From: Deinococcus aquaedulcis
GTDB lineage: Bacteria; Deinococcota; Deinococci; Deinococcales; Deinococcaceae
Length of the DNA stretch: 40,718 nucleotides
Direction of reading: 5' to 3'
Assembly (NCBI RefSeq): GCF_019693445.1
Contig: NZ_JAHRBL010000021.1
Coordinates: forward strand, 1 to 40,718
Below are positions 15,223 to 23,317 of the stretch, piece after piece. Positions within the stretch are counted from its first letter, which is position 1. Every line of letters begins with the position of its first letter. The translations under genes and the position numbers were made by a program. The notes under the pieces were generated by a model. It worked only from the letters and a program-made list of their open reading frames with translations. It did not search any database and was not told the origin of the DNA.

Positions 15223-15843
15223 TCAGGCGTCTGGGCCTTTGAGGCTTTCTACTCTTTTGATCATTGCTTCTGACAAGGATCGTAAATCATTGGCTGATAA
15301 CATCGTGTTTGACAATATATGTGAGGTGCGCGGAGTTATATCTATCGCCGTAACTACTACAATAAGTGCGACTGCTATAGCTGTCACCACCGCCACGTCA
15401 TGTGTAACCACAGCCTCTGATTCCGTTTTATCGGAAATGTCGATATTTGCAACAAAATTGTATAGAATATCTTTATCACCATGTTCGTACATCGCCTCAA
15501 CAAATTTTTTAATAACTTCCTCTCTGGGCAAAATATCACCCAAAGATTTATTATTATTGATTGGGTCTTTAAATCTTTCATTCAATTCATCTTGGTATTC
15601 CCGAACCCATTCTCTAAATCTTTCATTACTAAGGACAGAAAATAAGAACTTGTTCGACCTTGACACCGCTTGAGGAATGATATTTGGTTGGGATTCTAAT
15701 AAAACCCTCTTTGCAATAAAGTCCGTGGGGTCATCCACAAAAGATTCAACCGTTTTAGGGTCATCACGAAAGTCCTGATACATTAAATTTAATTTTTGGA
15801 GCACGTCATTACCCTGGAATCTCAATAGATCCTCGGACTTCAT
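15223..15843 (-). CDS. Hypothetical partner of the radical SAM enzyme, possibly a RiPP precursor
   Basis: A 206-residue AT-rich protein. The N-terminal half is charged and helical with repeated acidic/Asp-Pro patterns (LMYQDFRDDPKTVESFVDDP, then DFIAKRVLL), resembling in style the large leader regions of nitrile-hydratase-type precursor peptides. Around residues 143-172 is a Val/Ala/Thr/Ile stretch (VAVVTAIAVALIVVVTAIDI), either a membrane helix or a hydrophobic core of the polytheonamide type. A hydrophilic tail of about 35 residues follows, unlike a classic C-terminal core. ATG 15843 has AGGAGA just upstream. It precedes and is probably co-transcribed with the radical SAM gene. A membrane-anchored accessory is the main alternative. 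Confidence 0.6.
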   Translation of the reverse strand: MKSEDLLRFQGNDVLQKLNLMYQDFRDDPKTVESFVDDPTDFIAKRVLLESQPNIIPQAVSRSNKFLFSVLSNERFREWVREYQDELNERFKDPINNNKSLGDILPREEVIKKFVEAMYEHGDKDILYNFVANIDISDKTESEAVVTHDVAVVTAIAVALIVVVTAIDITPRTSHILSNTMLSANDLRSLSEAMIKRVESLKGPDA

Positions 15844-16150
15844 ACATCTCCTATTACTGAAGATAAAAAAGCGCTCACTAGTATTGAGACTGCATACTCA
15901 AAACTACAAGCAACATTCTGCACACAGCCTCAACAAGCTGTAATGCCATCTGGCCTACGAAAATTGCCGTGACGAAAGAGCCGCCGGACAAGACAATTAC
16001 GTATCCACTAAAAACCCTCCTTTTTACAAACAGAGAGTGTCCGGTGTTGTGAGTGAAACATCAACATCATAACACAACTCAGTACGCGAGCATGGGCGTC
16101 GGCGGCCTCGTGCGGTCCGTGAGGAAAGAGCGTTCTGGCGCACCTCTACA
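15844..16150. other. Upstream region of the radical SAM operon
   Basis: An AT-rich stretch between the operon and the transposon end. On the minus strand a strong ribosome binding site (AAAAAGGAGG, near 16015-16024) precedes GTG 16008, but that frame stops after three codons. A second frame continues as a short hydrophobic peptide (about SGGSFVTAIFVGQMALQLVE...) ending at 15878. This could be a small gene broken by a one-base shift, or chance. No other gene is visible. Confidence 0.3.
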
Positions 16151-16170
16151 GAGTTTTGATCGGTAGTAAG

Positions 16171-16179
16171 GGGCCAGAC
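16171..16179. repeat. 9-bp target site duplication, right (outer element)
   Basis: GGGCCAGAC directly right of the terminal repeat ending at 16170, identical to 11082-11090. Confidence 0.9.
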
Positions 16180-16209
16180 ACATTCTCAATGCAGAGCAGG
16201 AGAAAGACT

Positions 16210-16587
16210 ATGGAATACGCAGTTGTGGATCTCGGAATGCTGGCGCTTGTTTTCGTCCTTGCACTCCTTCACACCTGGCGGCCGCGGGTGCCCTGGAAGA
16301 CGCTCCTCCCCTTTTTGACTGACCTCGGGAGGAGCAGCGCTGTCACCACCATTCTCTGTGTCCTCTTGGCGCTGTTTACTCCGCCTCAGACGTGCCAGTC
16401 GTCATGCAAAGGCGCCACGAATGAGATATCCAGCCTCTCTTCGGGGGCCTTCAGGTCGGCGCCGGTCACCCTGAGCCAGTCCGCCCATGTGGACCAGACG
16501 ACCGAGCGCATGTTCTCGTCGCCGGCCACCTGGTCGGCCAGTCTGGCCCACGTCCAGGCGCCAGGCGAGGGCAACCCCAGGCCCTGA
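16210..16587 (+). CDS. Possible small membrane protein cut off from its promoter
   Basis: ATG 16210 has a good ribosome binding site (AGCAGGAGA, 7 bp upstream). The first 60 residues contain two hydrophobic helices (LGMLALVFVLALLHTW and AVTTILCVLLALFTPP), typical of a small membrane protein. From about 16386 on the frame runs antisense to a better-supported gene (16386-16664), so the C-terminal half is doubtful and the gene may be truncated. The start lies 30 bp after the transposon target duplication, so the outer transposon separated this gene from its native upstream region (10832-11081). Confidence 0.4.
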   Translation: MEYAVVDLGMLALVFVLALLHTWRPRVPWKTLLPFLTDLGRSSAVTTILCVLLALFTPPQTCQSSCKGATNEISSLSSGAFRSAPVTLSQSAHVDQTTERMFSSPATWSASLAHVQAPGEGNPRP

Positions 16588-16664
16588 TCGGCCAAACACG
16601 ATGCATCGAAAGGGCCCGCAACCCGCCGAACGGTCAGGTCGCGGGCCTTGACATGAAGTGCCAC
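16386..16664 (-). CDS. Small hypothetical protein, family member 2
   Basis: A 92-residue protein whose C-terminus (VVWSTWADWLRVTGADL, then RLDISFVAPLHDDWHV) resembles that of the protein at 9160-9426 (SAWTVWRQALREAG, then WLDVEFIEPCHEE). The shared Trp spacing, the LD-x-x-F-x-x-P-x-H pattern and the length place them in one family of unknown function. GTG 16664 overlaps the end of the CoiA-like gene by 31 bases; a later start is possible, as no clear ribosome binding site is seen. The overlap suggests translation coupled to the nuclease gene. Confidence 0.6.
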   Translation of the reverse strand: MALHVKARDLTVRRVAGPFDASCLADQGLGLPSPGAWTWARLADQVAGDENMRSVVWSTWADWLRVTGADLKAPEERLDISFVAPLHDDWHV

Positions 16665-17704
16665 TCGGCGCCGCCCACCGTAGAAAAATCAAACCGCACG
16701 GGCCACCACTGCTGAGGAGGCCGGGCCGAACCGTCTGCGTAGGCCTCGTGCTGAGCTTCCATGATGAAGAAGTCTCCTTGCAGCGCGTCGCAGTGCGCGC
16801 ACCCCTGACTCAGATAGGTTTGCCGCACCGTCTTACTCGCCCTGGGCTTGATGGCCCCGAGATGAAGCATTCGGCGCCGCTCTGCGGTGAAGACGTCTGC
16901 CAGGAGCTGCTTGACAGGGGACTCGCCACTCCACATGCCCCCTTCGTCCCAGTTGCGCAGGAGGTAGATCTCGGGATGACGCGGATGCGCCAGGTGAACG
17001 TCAATGATCACATTGGTCTCCCGCTTGCAGCGCCAGCAGGTCAGTGCGGTGGTCGTCACGCCCAGCCGGGCAGACTGGACCCCTCTGGGCCAGTACAGCA
17101 GCTGGCGGCTCAGTGCCCCCTGCACGAAATCCCTCAGCGGAACGTCAAACGGCTGCACACTGAAGTGCGACTCGTCGTGCTGGAGGCCAAAGATGGGCGT
17201 GGCATCCTGGTCGTAGGTCTCATCTTCAAAAGGCACGCGCTCTCGTGCTCGGCGCCGCTTCAGCCAGAGGCCACGCACGCCGCTCTGCTTGTATCGTGCT
17301 TGCCGGGCCACGGTGTCCGCCAGGGTCTGAGGCGACCACTGCACCTCAAACGCGATGCGGTGATCCCCCTTCTGAACCAGCACATCAGCAATCCAGACTT
17401 CACCCTCCGGCGTAACGCCCCGACATTCGGTCACCACATGCCAGCCGGCGTCTTGAGCAGCTTGCGCGATCACACTTTTGGCCAGCAAGTGCTCTGGAGT
17501 CTCTGAGGCAGACGTGCAGTCGCCGCGTTGCCGGTGAGCGAAAAAGAACGTACCCAAACTGCTGGTCTTGGGTACGGCTGGCTGATCACAGCAGACGGTC
17601 CGCAACTGCCGCTGCCGGTAGGTCTGTTTGAGCGTCGCCCAAGTCTCCGTTTCCTGGTTCCAGGCGTTGAGATCCGCACCGTCCAGCAGCGCACGCAGAG
17701 GCAT
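16634..17704 (-). CDS. CoiA-like competence/nuclease protein
   Basis: A 356-residue protein resembling the CoiA family. The central nuclease-like region begins SETPEHLLAKSVIAQAA (residues about 66-82), then D107 in WIADVLV and E120-x-Q122 in AFEVQWS, a PD-(D/E)xK-type arrangement that ends TVARQARYKQSGVRGLWL. C-terminally, CWRC (223-226) and CAHC (about 309-312) form a likely zinc site. CoiA proteins act in processing of incoming DNA during natural transformation, but plasmid-borne relatives also occur in defence or DNA metabolism. ATG 17704 was used; a TAGGGC lies just upstream. A small gene overlaps its 3' end. Confidence 0.75.
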   Translation of the reverse strand: MPLRALLDGADLNAWNQETETWATLKQTYRQRQLRTVCCDQPAVPKTSSLGTFFFAHRQRGDCTSASETPEHLLAKSVIAQAAQDAGWHVVTECRGVTPEGEVWIADVLVQKGDHRIAFEVQWSPQTLADTVARQARYKQSGVRGLWLKRRRARERVPFEDETYDQDATPIFGLQHDESHFSVQPFDVPLRDFVQGALSRQLLYWPRGVQSARLGVTTTALTCWRCKRETNVIIDVHLAHPRHPEIYLLRNWDEGGMWSGESPVKQLLADVFTAERRRMLHLGAIKPRASKTVRQTYLSQGCAHCDALQGDFFIMEAQHEAYADGSARPPQQWWPVRFDFSTVGGAEWHFMSRPAT

Positions 17705-17933
17705 GCCCTATGGTGGCATTTCGGAACATCAATCAATAGGGGGCGTGGCCCACCCCCACTGAAACTCCCGACCCCCCATACAAGCCCAAATTGCCAAAAA
17801 TCTGCCTAGACATGAAATAAGTATGTTCAGGACGCAGTAAATGGCGAAGGTAAGTGATGCAGGAGCAGACTTTTGGCCGAAAAACTGCCTTTGAGCAAAA
17901 GCCAATGCCCGGCCCCCATGCTCTCTATAACCC

Positions 17934-18125
17934 GTGAAAACTATCCACATCCTCAAAGTGACCGCCGAATTCGTTCTCTACATGCTGGACGGCAACCGCC
18001 TCAGGAAAGGCCATGCAGAGTTTGCCAGCATCTACCCGCCCTCGGTGTATGGAAAGCCGAGGGCGGGCGCCACCATGAGCCGGCCAGATGGCCGGAACGT
18101 CACTGCGGTTCGGCGGTGGTGGTAA
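17934..18125 (+). CDS. Possible small hypothetical protein
   Basis: A 63-codon ORF starting GTG 17934. Its first 36 codons (MKTIHILKVTAEFVLYMLDG...) show GC-ending third positions like real genes here. The remaining codons run through a strong hairpin (18035-18067) and overlap the end of the opposing exonuclease gene by 26 bases, so the true end is doubtful. TATAAC lies two bases before the GTG, too close for the leaderless spacing. The 230 bp between it and the CoiA-like gene hold nothing else I can identify. Confidence 0.3.
   Translation: MKTIHILKVTAEFVLYMLDGNRLRKGHAEFASIYPPSVYGKPRAGATMSRPDGRNVTAVRRWW
18035..18067. terminator. Strong hairpin downstream of the exonuclease gene
   Basis: A perfect 11-bp inverted repeat, CCCGCCCTCGG and CCGAGGGCGGG, with an 11-base loop. 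It lies 33 bp after the exonuclease stop on the minus strand. There is no T run, so it may act as an mRNA 3'-end stabiliser or a non-canonical terminator. Confidence 0.55.
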
Positions 18126-19011
18126 TGGCCACCAGCAGCGCCGCGACCCGCTGCGCGTCGCCGGTCGCCCGGTGGGCCGGGCTGGACACCTGCACACCCT
18201 CACGCCAGCAGGCTTCGGCCAGCGAGACGTACCGAAAGCCGTCCCAGTAGTCGCTCCATTCACCCCAGATCGGCGCAGCGGCGCTCATCGCACAGCGCCA
18301 GTCCAGGTCAGGCAACTCCAGCCCCTGCAGGCGGCTTGAGCGCTGCATGGCGTCCTGATCAAATCCCGCATTCCAGGCCACCAGTTCTTTCCCCTCGATG
18401 TGCGGCCGCACCTGGGCCCAGACCTCCGGCCAGCCCGGCGCCGTGGCCAGCTCGGTATCCGTGATGCCATGCACGGCGCGCGCTCCCTCGCTGACAAGAC
18501 CCACCGGCCGCACCAGACTCTGGTGCAGGACCTCGCCGCCGGGCGCCACCACGGCGATCTCCACCACCTCGGGGCAGTCCAGCTCCGTCGTCTCGGTGTC
18601 CAGCGTGACCCAGTTGCCGCGCGCCACGATCTCGCGCAGGGCCGCGCGCCCCTGGGCCGCCTGGTCGTCAAGCCAGGCCTGCCAGTCCGCCTCGTCCTGT
18701 GCAAGCTGAGCCGCTTCCTCCTCGCGCCGTCGCTGTTCATGTTTCTTGCGGACCTGTCCGGCCTTCTCCAGCGCCGCCAGTTGGGCGGGAGTGGCCTGGG
18801 GTCGGGGCACCGCCTGCGCGCGGTCGTACAGCACTGTCTCCTGATAGCGCCCACGGCGGCCGTAGCGCACGGTGGCCACTACCGGCCCCCCTGGCTTGAG
18901 TCCTTCAGCGCGTAGAGCAGTTTTGGTCAGCAGGCCATCTGGAACGTCGCCCCACCACACGTAATGGGGGAGGGTGGGCTGAGGCGCAAGCGTGAACGGG
19001 GCATCAGGCAT
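18100..19011 (-). CDS. DnaQ-like 3'-5' exonuclease (DEDDh)
   Basis: A 303-residue protein with a C-terminal exonuclease domain: D138 and E140 in LDTETTE, D218 in NAGFDQD, and H280/D285 in HRATGDAQ, the DEDDh set of DnaQ/RNase T-like enzymes. The N-terminal 70 residues form an unrecognised region (HYVWWGDVPDGLLTKTAL...), then a charged, probably coiled-coil stretch (residues 80-120) leads into the nuclease. ATG 19011 has AGGAGG about ten bases upstream. It is followed by a strong hairpin. It may proofread, trim ends in repair, or process RNA; the substrate is not evident. Confidence 0.9.
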   Translation of the reverse strand: MPDAPFTLAPQPTLPHYVWWGDVPDGLLTKTALRAEGLKPGGPVVATVRYGRRGRYQETVLYDRAQAVPRPQATPAQLAALEKAGQVRKKHEQRRREEEAAQLAQDEADWQAWLDDQAAQGRAALREIVARGNWVTLDTETTELDCPEVVEIAVVAPGGEVLHQSLVRPVGLVSEGARAVHGITDTELATAPGWPEVWAQVRPHIEGKELVAWNAGFDQDAMQRSSRLQGLELPDLDWRCAMSAAAPIWGEWSDYWDGFRYVSLAEACWREGVQVSSPAHRATGDAQRVAALLVAITTTAEPQ

Positions 19012-19089
19012 CTGGTTGACCTCCTGGCTTCAGGAGTAACACAAGTTCGCAAAAAAGAAAAGTAGTGTCCATATCGAACAAAATCGCCT

Positions 19090-20830
19090 GCTTTCGTGTA
19101 GATAGGGTAAGAAAGAGACTTCGCCGTTCACGTTGCACTGCCGCCAAATTACAGCGCAGCCGTCATGATGGAACGCCCTCTGACACAGCGTCCAACCGGC
19201 ATCAGGGGCTGAATTACCCCCTTCGCTTTTCCAGCCAGCTGCCGCTCAATGGACCGTTGCGTCCGCAACCGGTAGTGCGGGCGCTGCCAGCGACGAAACG
19301 CCCGCGCTGCCCGCTCAGCCGCATTGTTCGTTCCCTGCCAGGTTGGCTCACTCAAAAACGGCACCAAGTGGTCGAACTTGCCGGCCAGTCGCTTGACCAA
19401 ACTGCTCATCGTGGGATCGGTCTGAAAGCGTGGGTCCTTGACCCACGCGTCGAAGTGTTGCCGACTCTCCGCCACGGTTGGGCGGGCACCATCTGGGCGG
19501 CGCCAGAGCGCCGCCCAGCCTTCAATCAGGGCCCGCACCGTGCGCACCTGTTCGCCCAACGGAGAGTCCAGTAGCACGGCAAAGCGCGTGCGCTGCTCTT
19601 CTGTCCATCGGGCTGCCTGTCCCAGGAGCCAGCCTTTGTGCCCCATGAGGCTGTTGCGCACCTGTCCTACCTGCGCCCAGGACGTCCACCCCGGCGGGGG
19701 TGGGCTGGCGGCTTCACTCGACAGTCCCTCTGCTGTACCTTCCGCTGGCCGGGGACCGGCCAGCCACTTTTTCACCGTATTGATGCCATGGCCGGTGATG
19801 CGCACGATGGCCCCTTGAGACAGCCCGGCTTCCCGCAGCCGGAACACCTCGTGCATGGCAGCGGTTTTCCGCTGGGCCAGTGGTGAATCCTGATCGCGCG
19901 CCCGGCCCCGTAATGAGGGCCTCTTCGTGGGATTCACCGGCGGGGTGGGTAAGCCGCGCCGCCAGGTGCGCAGCACTTCACTGAGCCGCTCGTGCATGTT
20001 CTTCGCCACATGGAAGGGGCAGCGCTGATGGGTGACCTCTGGCCAGACCTTCGTCACGACAGCTGGATACAGACGGCTTTCATCGGTCACGAGTTGGCGC
20101 GGTGTGACGCCTTCAGCCTTCAATCGCTGAAAAAAGGCTTCCAGGTGCGCGGGTTGCAGGTGATCCACGATCACCTGCGTGGCCAGGAAGGGCGCCGGGC
20201 TGTGCGGATCCACCGCCAGGAGAATGGCTTTGTCGCGCTGATACACCTCGTCCACGCACAGCACACCGCTGAAGGTGTGGTGCTGGGATGCGGCTGACGC
20301 TTCATCCCGTGGGGCATGAAACCAACGCCTCACCGTGGTGGCCGACGGCTGCACCTGAAAGTCGCGGGCCAACCGTGCGGGTGTGCGGCAAAACGGCACA
20401 CCGTCCTGTTCAACGGTTTGCAGGGCCTTGTCAAACACCCGCTGCGTGTACGTGGCGCCCTTGCGCAAAAATGGGGGCTGAGCGCGGAAATACCGGCCGC
20501 AGGGCACGCATCGGTGGACACTGACCCGCACCTGGAGCACCGCTGGCGTGTCCAGGTGCAGGTCGAGGGCTTTGCGGGTCACATCCCAGCGGCGTCTGGC
20601 CTCTTGCCCGCAGTGCGGGCAAGGGGCCACCTTCGTACTGGCGTTAAGCTCCTGTGGCACAGCTCGCCAGCATGCCAGGGCCAGCAGGGGGGCACAGGGG
20701 TAAAGCCGAGGTCGTGAAGCAAAGGGACCCCCGCAATAGGGCAGCTGGACAGTTCCTGTCCAGCGTGATGGAGGGGGTTCCACATTTGCGCCACATGAGA
20801 GAGATCGGCTCTATAGCCTGACCTGATGCC
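19090..20830 (-). mobile_element. ISL3-like insertion sequence (ends approximate)
   Basis: Contains the transposase 19149-20783. The 3' terminal region (19095-19150) is shared with the decayed copy ending near 23727: GCAGTGCAACG and GAACGGCG occur in both, followed by GTCTC and a TAAGAAA tract (inverted between copies). I could not find the matching terminal repeat on the 5' side, so the limits are estimates. No target duplication was resolved. Confidence 0.6.
19149..20783 (-). CDS. ISL3-like DDE transposase
   Basis: A 544-residue transposase. A zinc-finger-like pair (CPHCGQEA and CVPCGRYF) near residues 55-98 precedes the catalytic core: Asp in VLCVDEVYQRDKA, Asp in LVTDESRLYP, and the late Glu in NNAAERAARAFRRWQRPHYR. 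An internal HTH (LSQGAIVRITGHGINTVKKW) resembles the insertion seen in ISL3-group enzymes; family assignment is tentative. The frame is intact. The first 45 residues look non-conserved (PYCGGPFASRPRLYP), so translation may begin further in. A degraded inverted copy of its C-terminal third lies at 23318-23727, on the other side of the PA14 gene. Confidence 0.85.
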   Translation of the reverse strand: MEPPPSRWTGTVQLPYCGGPFASRPRLYPCAPLLALACWRAVPQELNASTKVAPCPHCGQEARRRWDVTRKALDLHLDTPAVLQVRVSVHRCVPCGRYFRAQPPFLRKGATYTQRVFDKALQTVEQDGVPFCRTPARLARDFQVQPSATTVRRWFHAPRDEASAASQHHTFSGVLCVDEVYQRDKAILLAVDPHSPAPFLATQVIVDHLQPAHLEAFFQRLKAEGVTPRQLVTDESRLYPAVVTKVWPEVTHQRCPFHVAKNMHERLSEVLRTWRRGLPTPPVNPTKRPSLRGRARDQDSPLAQRKTAAMHEVFRLREAGLSQGAIVRITGHGINTVKKWLAGPRPAEGTAEGLSSEAASPPPPGWTSWAQVGQVRNSLMGHKGWLLGQAARWTEEQRTRFAVLLDSPLGEQVRTVRALIEGWAALWRRPDGARPTVAESRQHFDAWVKDPRFQTDPTMSSLVKRLAGKFDHLVPFLSEPTWQGTNNAAERAARAFRRWQRPHYRLRTQRSIERQLAGKAKGVIQPLMPVGRCVRGRSIMTAAL

Positions 20831-20866
20831 AGGCGCGAGACCCGCGCCTGTGCGATCAGGAGGCAT

Positions 20867-23242
20867 ATGTTCGGAATGAAACTCCCACAGTGGCGCACCG
20901 CCCTGCTTGGCTTGCTGGGGGCCAGCAGTCTCGTGGCCTGTGGCCAGAACACCCCCAGCCCTGCTCCTTCTCCAGCACCTGGTGCGGAGGTGGCGGTCGA
21001 AGATGACCTGAACAGTCAAGCGACCACCACCAGTGGCCTGACCGGCGTGTACTACAACAACGCTGATTTCACAGGGACCACCGTGACCCGGGTGGACACG
21101 ACCATCAGCAAGTCCTGGGGGACAGGCCGCCCTGTCACAGGGATTGACCCCACGACGTACAGCGTCCGCTGGCAAGGTCAGGTTACACCGGCCTACAGCG
21201 AGACCTATTCGTTCTTCTTAACCTCCAGTGGGAGCGCCCGCCTCTCCATCAATGGCCAGCCTCTTGTGAACGATTGGGCCAACCATGCGTCCAAAACCAG
21301 CGCAGCGACTATTACCTTGCTGGCGGGCGTAAAGTACGACATTCGCCTCGAGATGGCCCGAAGCAGCACCACCCCCGGAGCTGTGAGATTGGAGTGGCAA
21401 AGTTCCAGACAGCAGCGCGAAGTCGTACCTCAAGGCAGGCTTTTTCCAACAGGTTCGCAGACGCAGGCAGCGATCAATGCCCTTCAGGCAGAGCCAAAGT
21501 TTAAGGAGCTGGGGCTCACGCTGGATCCGCTGCAGACGAGGACAACAGTTGGGGCACAGGGCCTCACCCGCATCGTTTCTATTCTTCCTCAGCAGGGCTT
21601 CGTTTATGCCTCGCTGCGCAATGGAACGATCGGTGGCATTCTCTACTTCAGTCGGGCAGGCGACACAAATACACTTCTGAGTGTGCTTGATGGCCAGAAA
21701 TTGGTACTAGGAGCGCTGAACCAATATTACGCGGCCGACGGCACGCAGACAGAAGCACAGAGGCTTCTCTTTCAGCGGCGCCTTGCGGCCTTTCTGAGCA
21801 ATGGCTTTTATAAGGAAGAGAGCGTCAGTGCGCAGCAACTGGCACCCATGGGAATTGGTGCCAAACTAATCTGCGAGGAGGAAGCGCTTAGTAGTATTAA
21901 TGTTCAGTTGCAGCCCCCGCCAGATTGTGCGGGGCAGGTGTGTGAACTTGCAGCCAAGGACTATAGAGATTCGGTTTGCGATGAAATTGGCATTGTTGAA
22001 GACACGGTCTGGACCGTCGTCTTTCTGCCGGCAGGGGCATTTAGCTGGTCGGTCACCATCTTGAACGGCGTTCCTACTGAATTTCATACGAGTGCGTGGG
22101 CGAAATATAGAGAGTGCCTGGTCAAACACGGCAACCCTGTTGAGCAAGGTTCATCTGGCGAACGAGAAGGCTGCGTTGTTGGGATTAAAGTGACAGCCAA
22201 AGACCCACAGCGCCGAGTCCAAGTGAATACCAGCGGCATGGTGGAAGTCACCGTAGCGAACGTCTCCTCTGATCCTCAATGGCCCGCTAACGCAACACTG
22301 GATGCAACTGTCAATTTCACGAGTGTGTCAGCCAATGTCAGTACGATTTTCAATCGGACTAATTTCAAAATCCTCCCCAACGGTACGAATGGCTTCTCTG
22401 TAGGGTATATGTGTCCCGCTGTTCCCACGACGCTGTATGCCGAGATCGGCTTTCTCCATAACGCAAATCGGCCTATTAGTGACCGTGCCTCCATCAAGAT
22501 TGAATGCACGGGTGCTGAGCCCAAACTCCAAGCCACTGACCCGCCCCCAATCTCTGCCCCCGTCGGCCAGACCGCCACAGGCAGCTTCGAGATCAGCAAC
22601 GTGGGTGACCCCGGCACTGTGCTGAATTACACCCTCACGCCGAGCGGCGGCTTGAGTGTCAGCTCTACCAATGGTGCTCTAGAGCAGGGTCGAACTTCAT
22701 CCATCACTGTGAGTGCGCCTTGTACAACAGTAGGCAAAGCCAACGCATCGCTGCTTATTCAGAGTAATGATCCAGATAAGCCACAACATACTATCCCTGT
22801 AGCTATCGAATGCCTTAGTGAGAACTGGATAGGCCACATTACTTTCTCTTTCAATACCGGCTATTCACGCGCAGCAGACAACTATGAAGAAGGTCTCTGT
22901 GAAGCCAACGCATACGCGTGGTACCGAAACGATGGCAACCCTTACTCTCAGCTGGGAATGCAAAATCTGACCTTCCGTGGAATGGAGAAGATCATTTGGT
23001 CCGACCAATGGTGGTCAGTAAATTGCGATCAATACGGTCACCAAGCTTTGAATAGTAAAGATGGGCTCTATACAGCCAAACTTAACGAGCTCATTGCCAG
23101 CTGGAAGGAGAACAACGACCCTAGTATTGATGACTCCAAGGTAATTTTTCGATCAACACCATATACCATCCAAGAGCCACGTTTTCCCGGAAATGGCACG
23201 TCAAGCGGTGCGCTGGGTTGGAATATTTACGCTTCATATTGA
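20867..23242 (+). CDS. PA14-domain lipoprotein
   Basis: A 791-residue exported lipoprotein. The signal sequence ends in the lipobox LVAC (Cys25), followed by a Ser/Pro-rich linker. Residues about 56-180 form a PA14 domain (LTGVYYNNADFTGTTVTRVD, YSVRWQGQV, YSFFLTSSGSARLSINGQPLV, VRLEWQS), a beta-barrel fold linked to carbohydrate binding. The middle is unassigned and Cys-rich. Around residues 555-660 is an Ig-like beta-sandwich of the ASPM/Hydin type (PISAPVGQTATGSFEISNVG). The C-terminal 130 residues are rich in Trp and Tyr (WYRNDGNPYS, WSDQWWSVNC). ATG 20867 has AGGAGG upstream. An ISL3-like element and its inverted remnant flank the gene. Confidence 0.88.
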   Translation: MFGMKLPQWRTALLGLLGASSLVACGQNTPSPAPSPAPGAEVAVEDDLNSQATTTSGLTGVYYNNADFTGTTVTRVDTTISKSWGTGRPVTGIDPTTYSVRWQGQVTPAYSETYSFFLTSSGSARLSINGQPLVNDWANHASKTSAATITLLAGVKYDIRLEMARSSTTPGAVRLEWQSSRQQREVVPQGRLFPTGSQTQAAINALQAEPKFKELGLTLDPLQTRTTVGAQGLTRIVSILPQQGFVYASLRNGTIGGILYFSRAGDTNTLLSVLDGQKLVLGALNQYYAADGTQTEAQRLLFQRRLAAFLSNGFYKEESVSAQQLAPMGIGAKLICEEEALSSINVQLQPPPDCAGQVCELAAKDYRDSVCDEIGIVEDTVWTVVFLPAGAFSWSVTILNGVPTEFHTSAWAKYRECLVKHGNPVEQGSSGEREGCVVGIKVTAKDPQRRVQVNTSGMVEVTVANVSSDPQWPANATLDATVNFTSVSANVSTIFNRTNFKILPNGTNGFSVGYMCPAVPTTLYAEIGFLHNANRPISDRASIKIECTGAEPKLQATDPPPISAPVGQTATGSFEISNVGDPGTVLNYTLTPSGGLSVSSTNGALEQGRTSSITVSAPCTTVGKANASLLIQSNDPDKPQHTIPVAIECLSENWIGHITFSFNTGYSRAADNYEEGLCEANAYAWYRNDGNPYSQLGMQNLTFRGMEKIIWSDQWWSVNCDQYGHQALNSKDGLYTAKLNELIASWKENNDPSIDDSKVIFRSTPYTIQEPRFPGNGTSSGALGWNIYASY

Positions 23243-23276
23243 TCATGAGCACTTGTACTAATTGACCAAGGGAAGT

Positions 23277-23310
23277 AGCAGAGTGGCCCGTGTAGATGGG
23301 CCACTCTGCT
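23277..23310. terminator. Hairpin terminator after the PA14 gene
   Basis: A perfect 13-bp inverted repeat, AGCAGAGTGGCCC and GGGCCACTCTGCT, with an 8-base loop, 34 bp after the PA14 stop codon. It has no T tract on the plus strand but is very stable. It could also be an end structure left by the decayed IS copy that begins just after it. Confidence 0.6.
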
Positions 23311-23317
23311 AAACATG

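Larger units (their letters stand above)
11091..16170. mobile_element. Outer IS4-family transposon with radical SAM cargo
   Basis: A 5080-bp element bounded by inverted repeats CTGACTACCTCTCAAAACG (11091) and GAGTTTTGATCGGTAGTAAG (ending 16170), about 15 of 18 matching, and by perfect 9-bp duplications GGGCCAGAC. It contains an IS4-type transposase copy (11091-12143 plus 14088-14160) with its own internal right end at 14142-14160, then an AT-rich cargo of two genes (14161-15843), then the outer right end. Without the nested insertion and its duplicated target it would be about 3.1 kb. It looks like a transporter IS in which transposase acted on a distant second right end and mobilised adjacent DNA. 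Confidence 0.85.
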
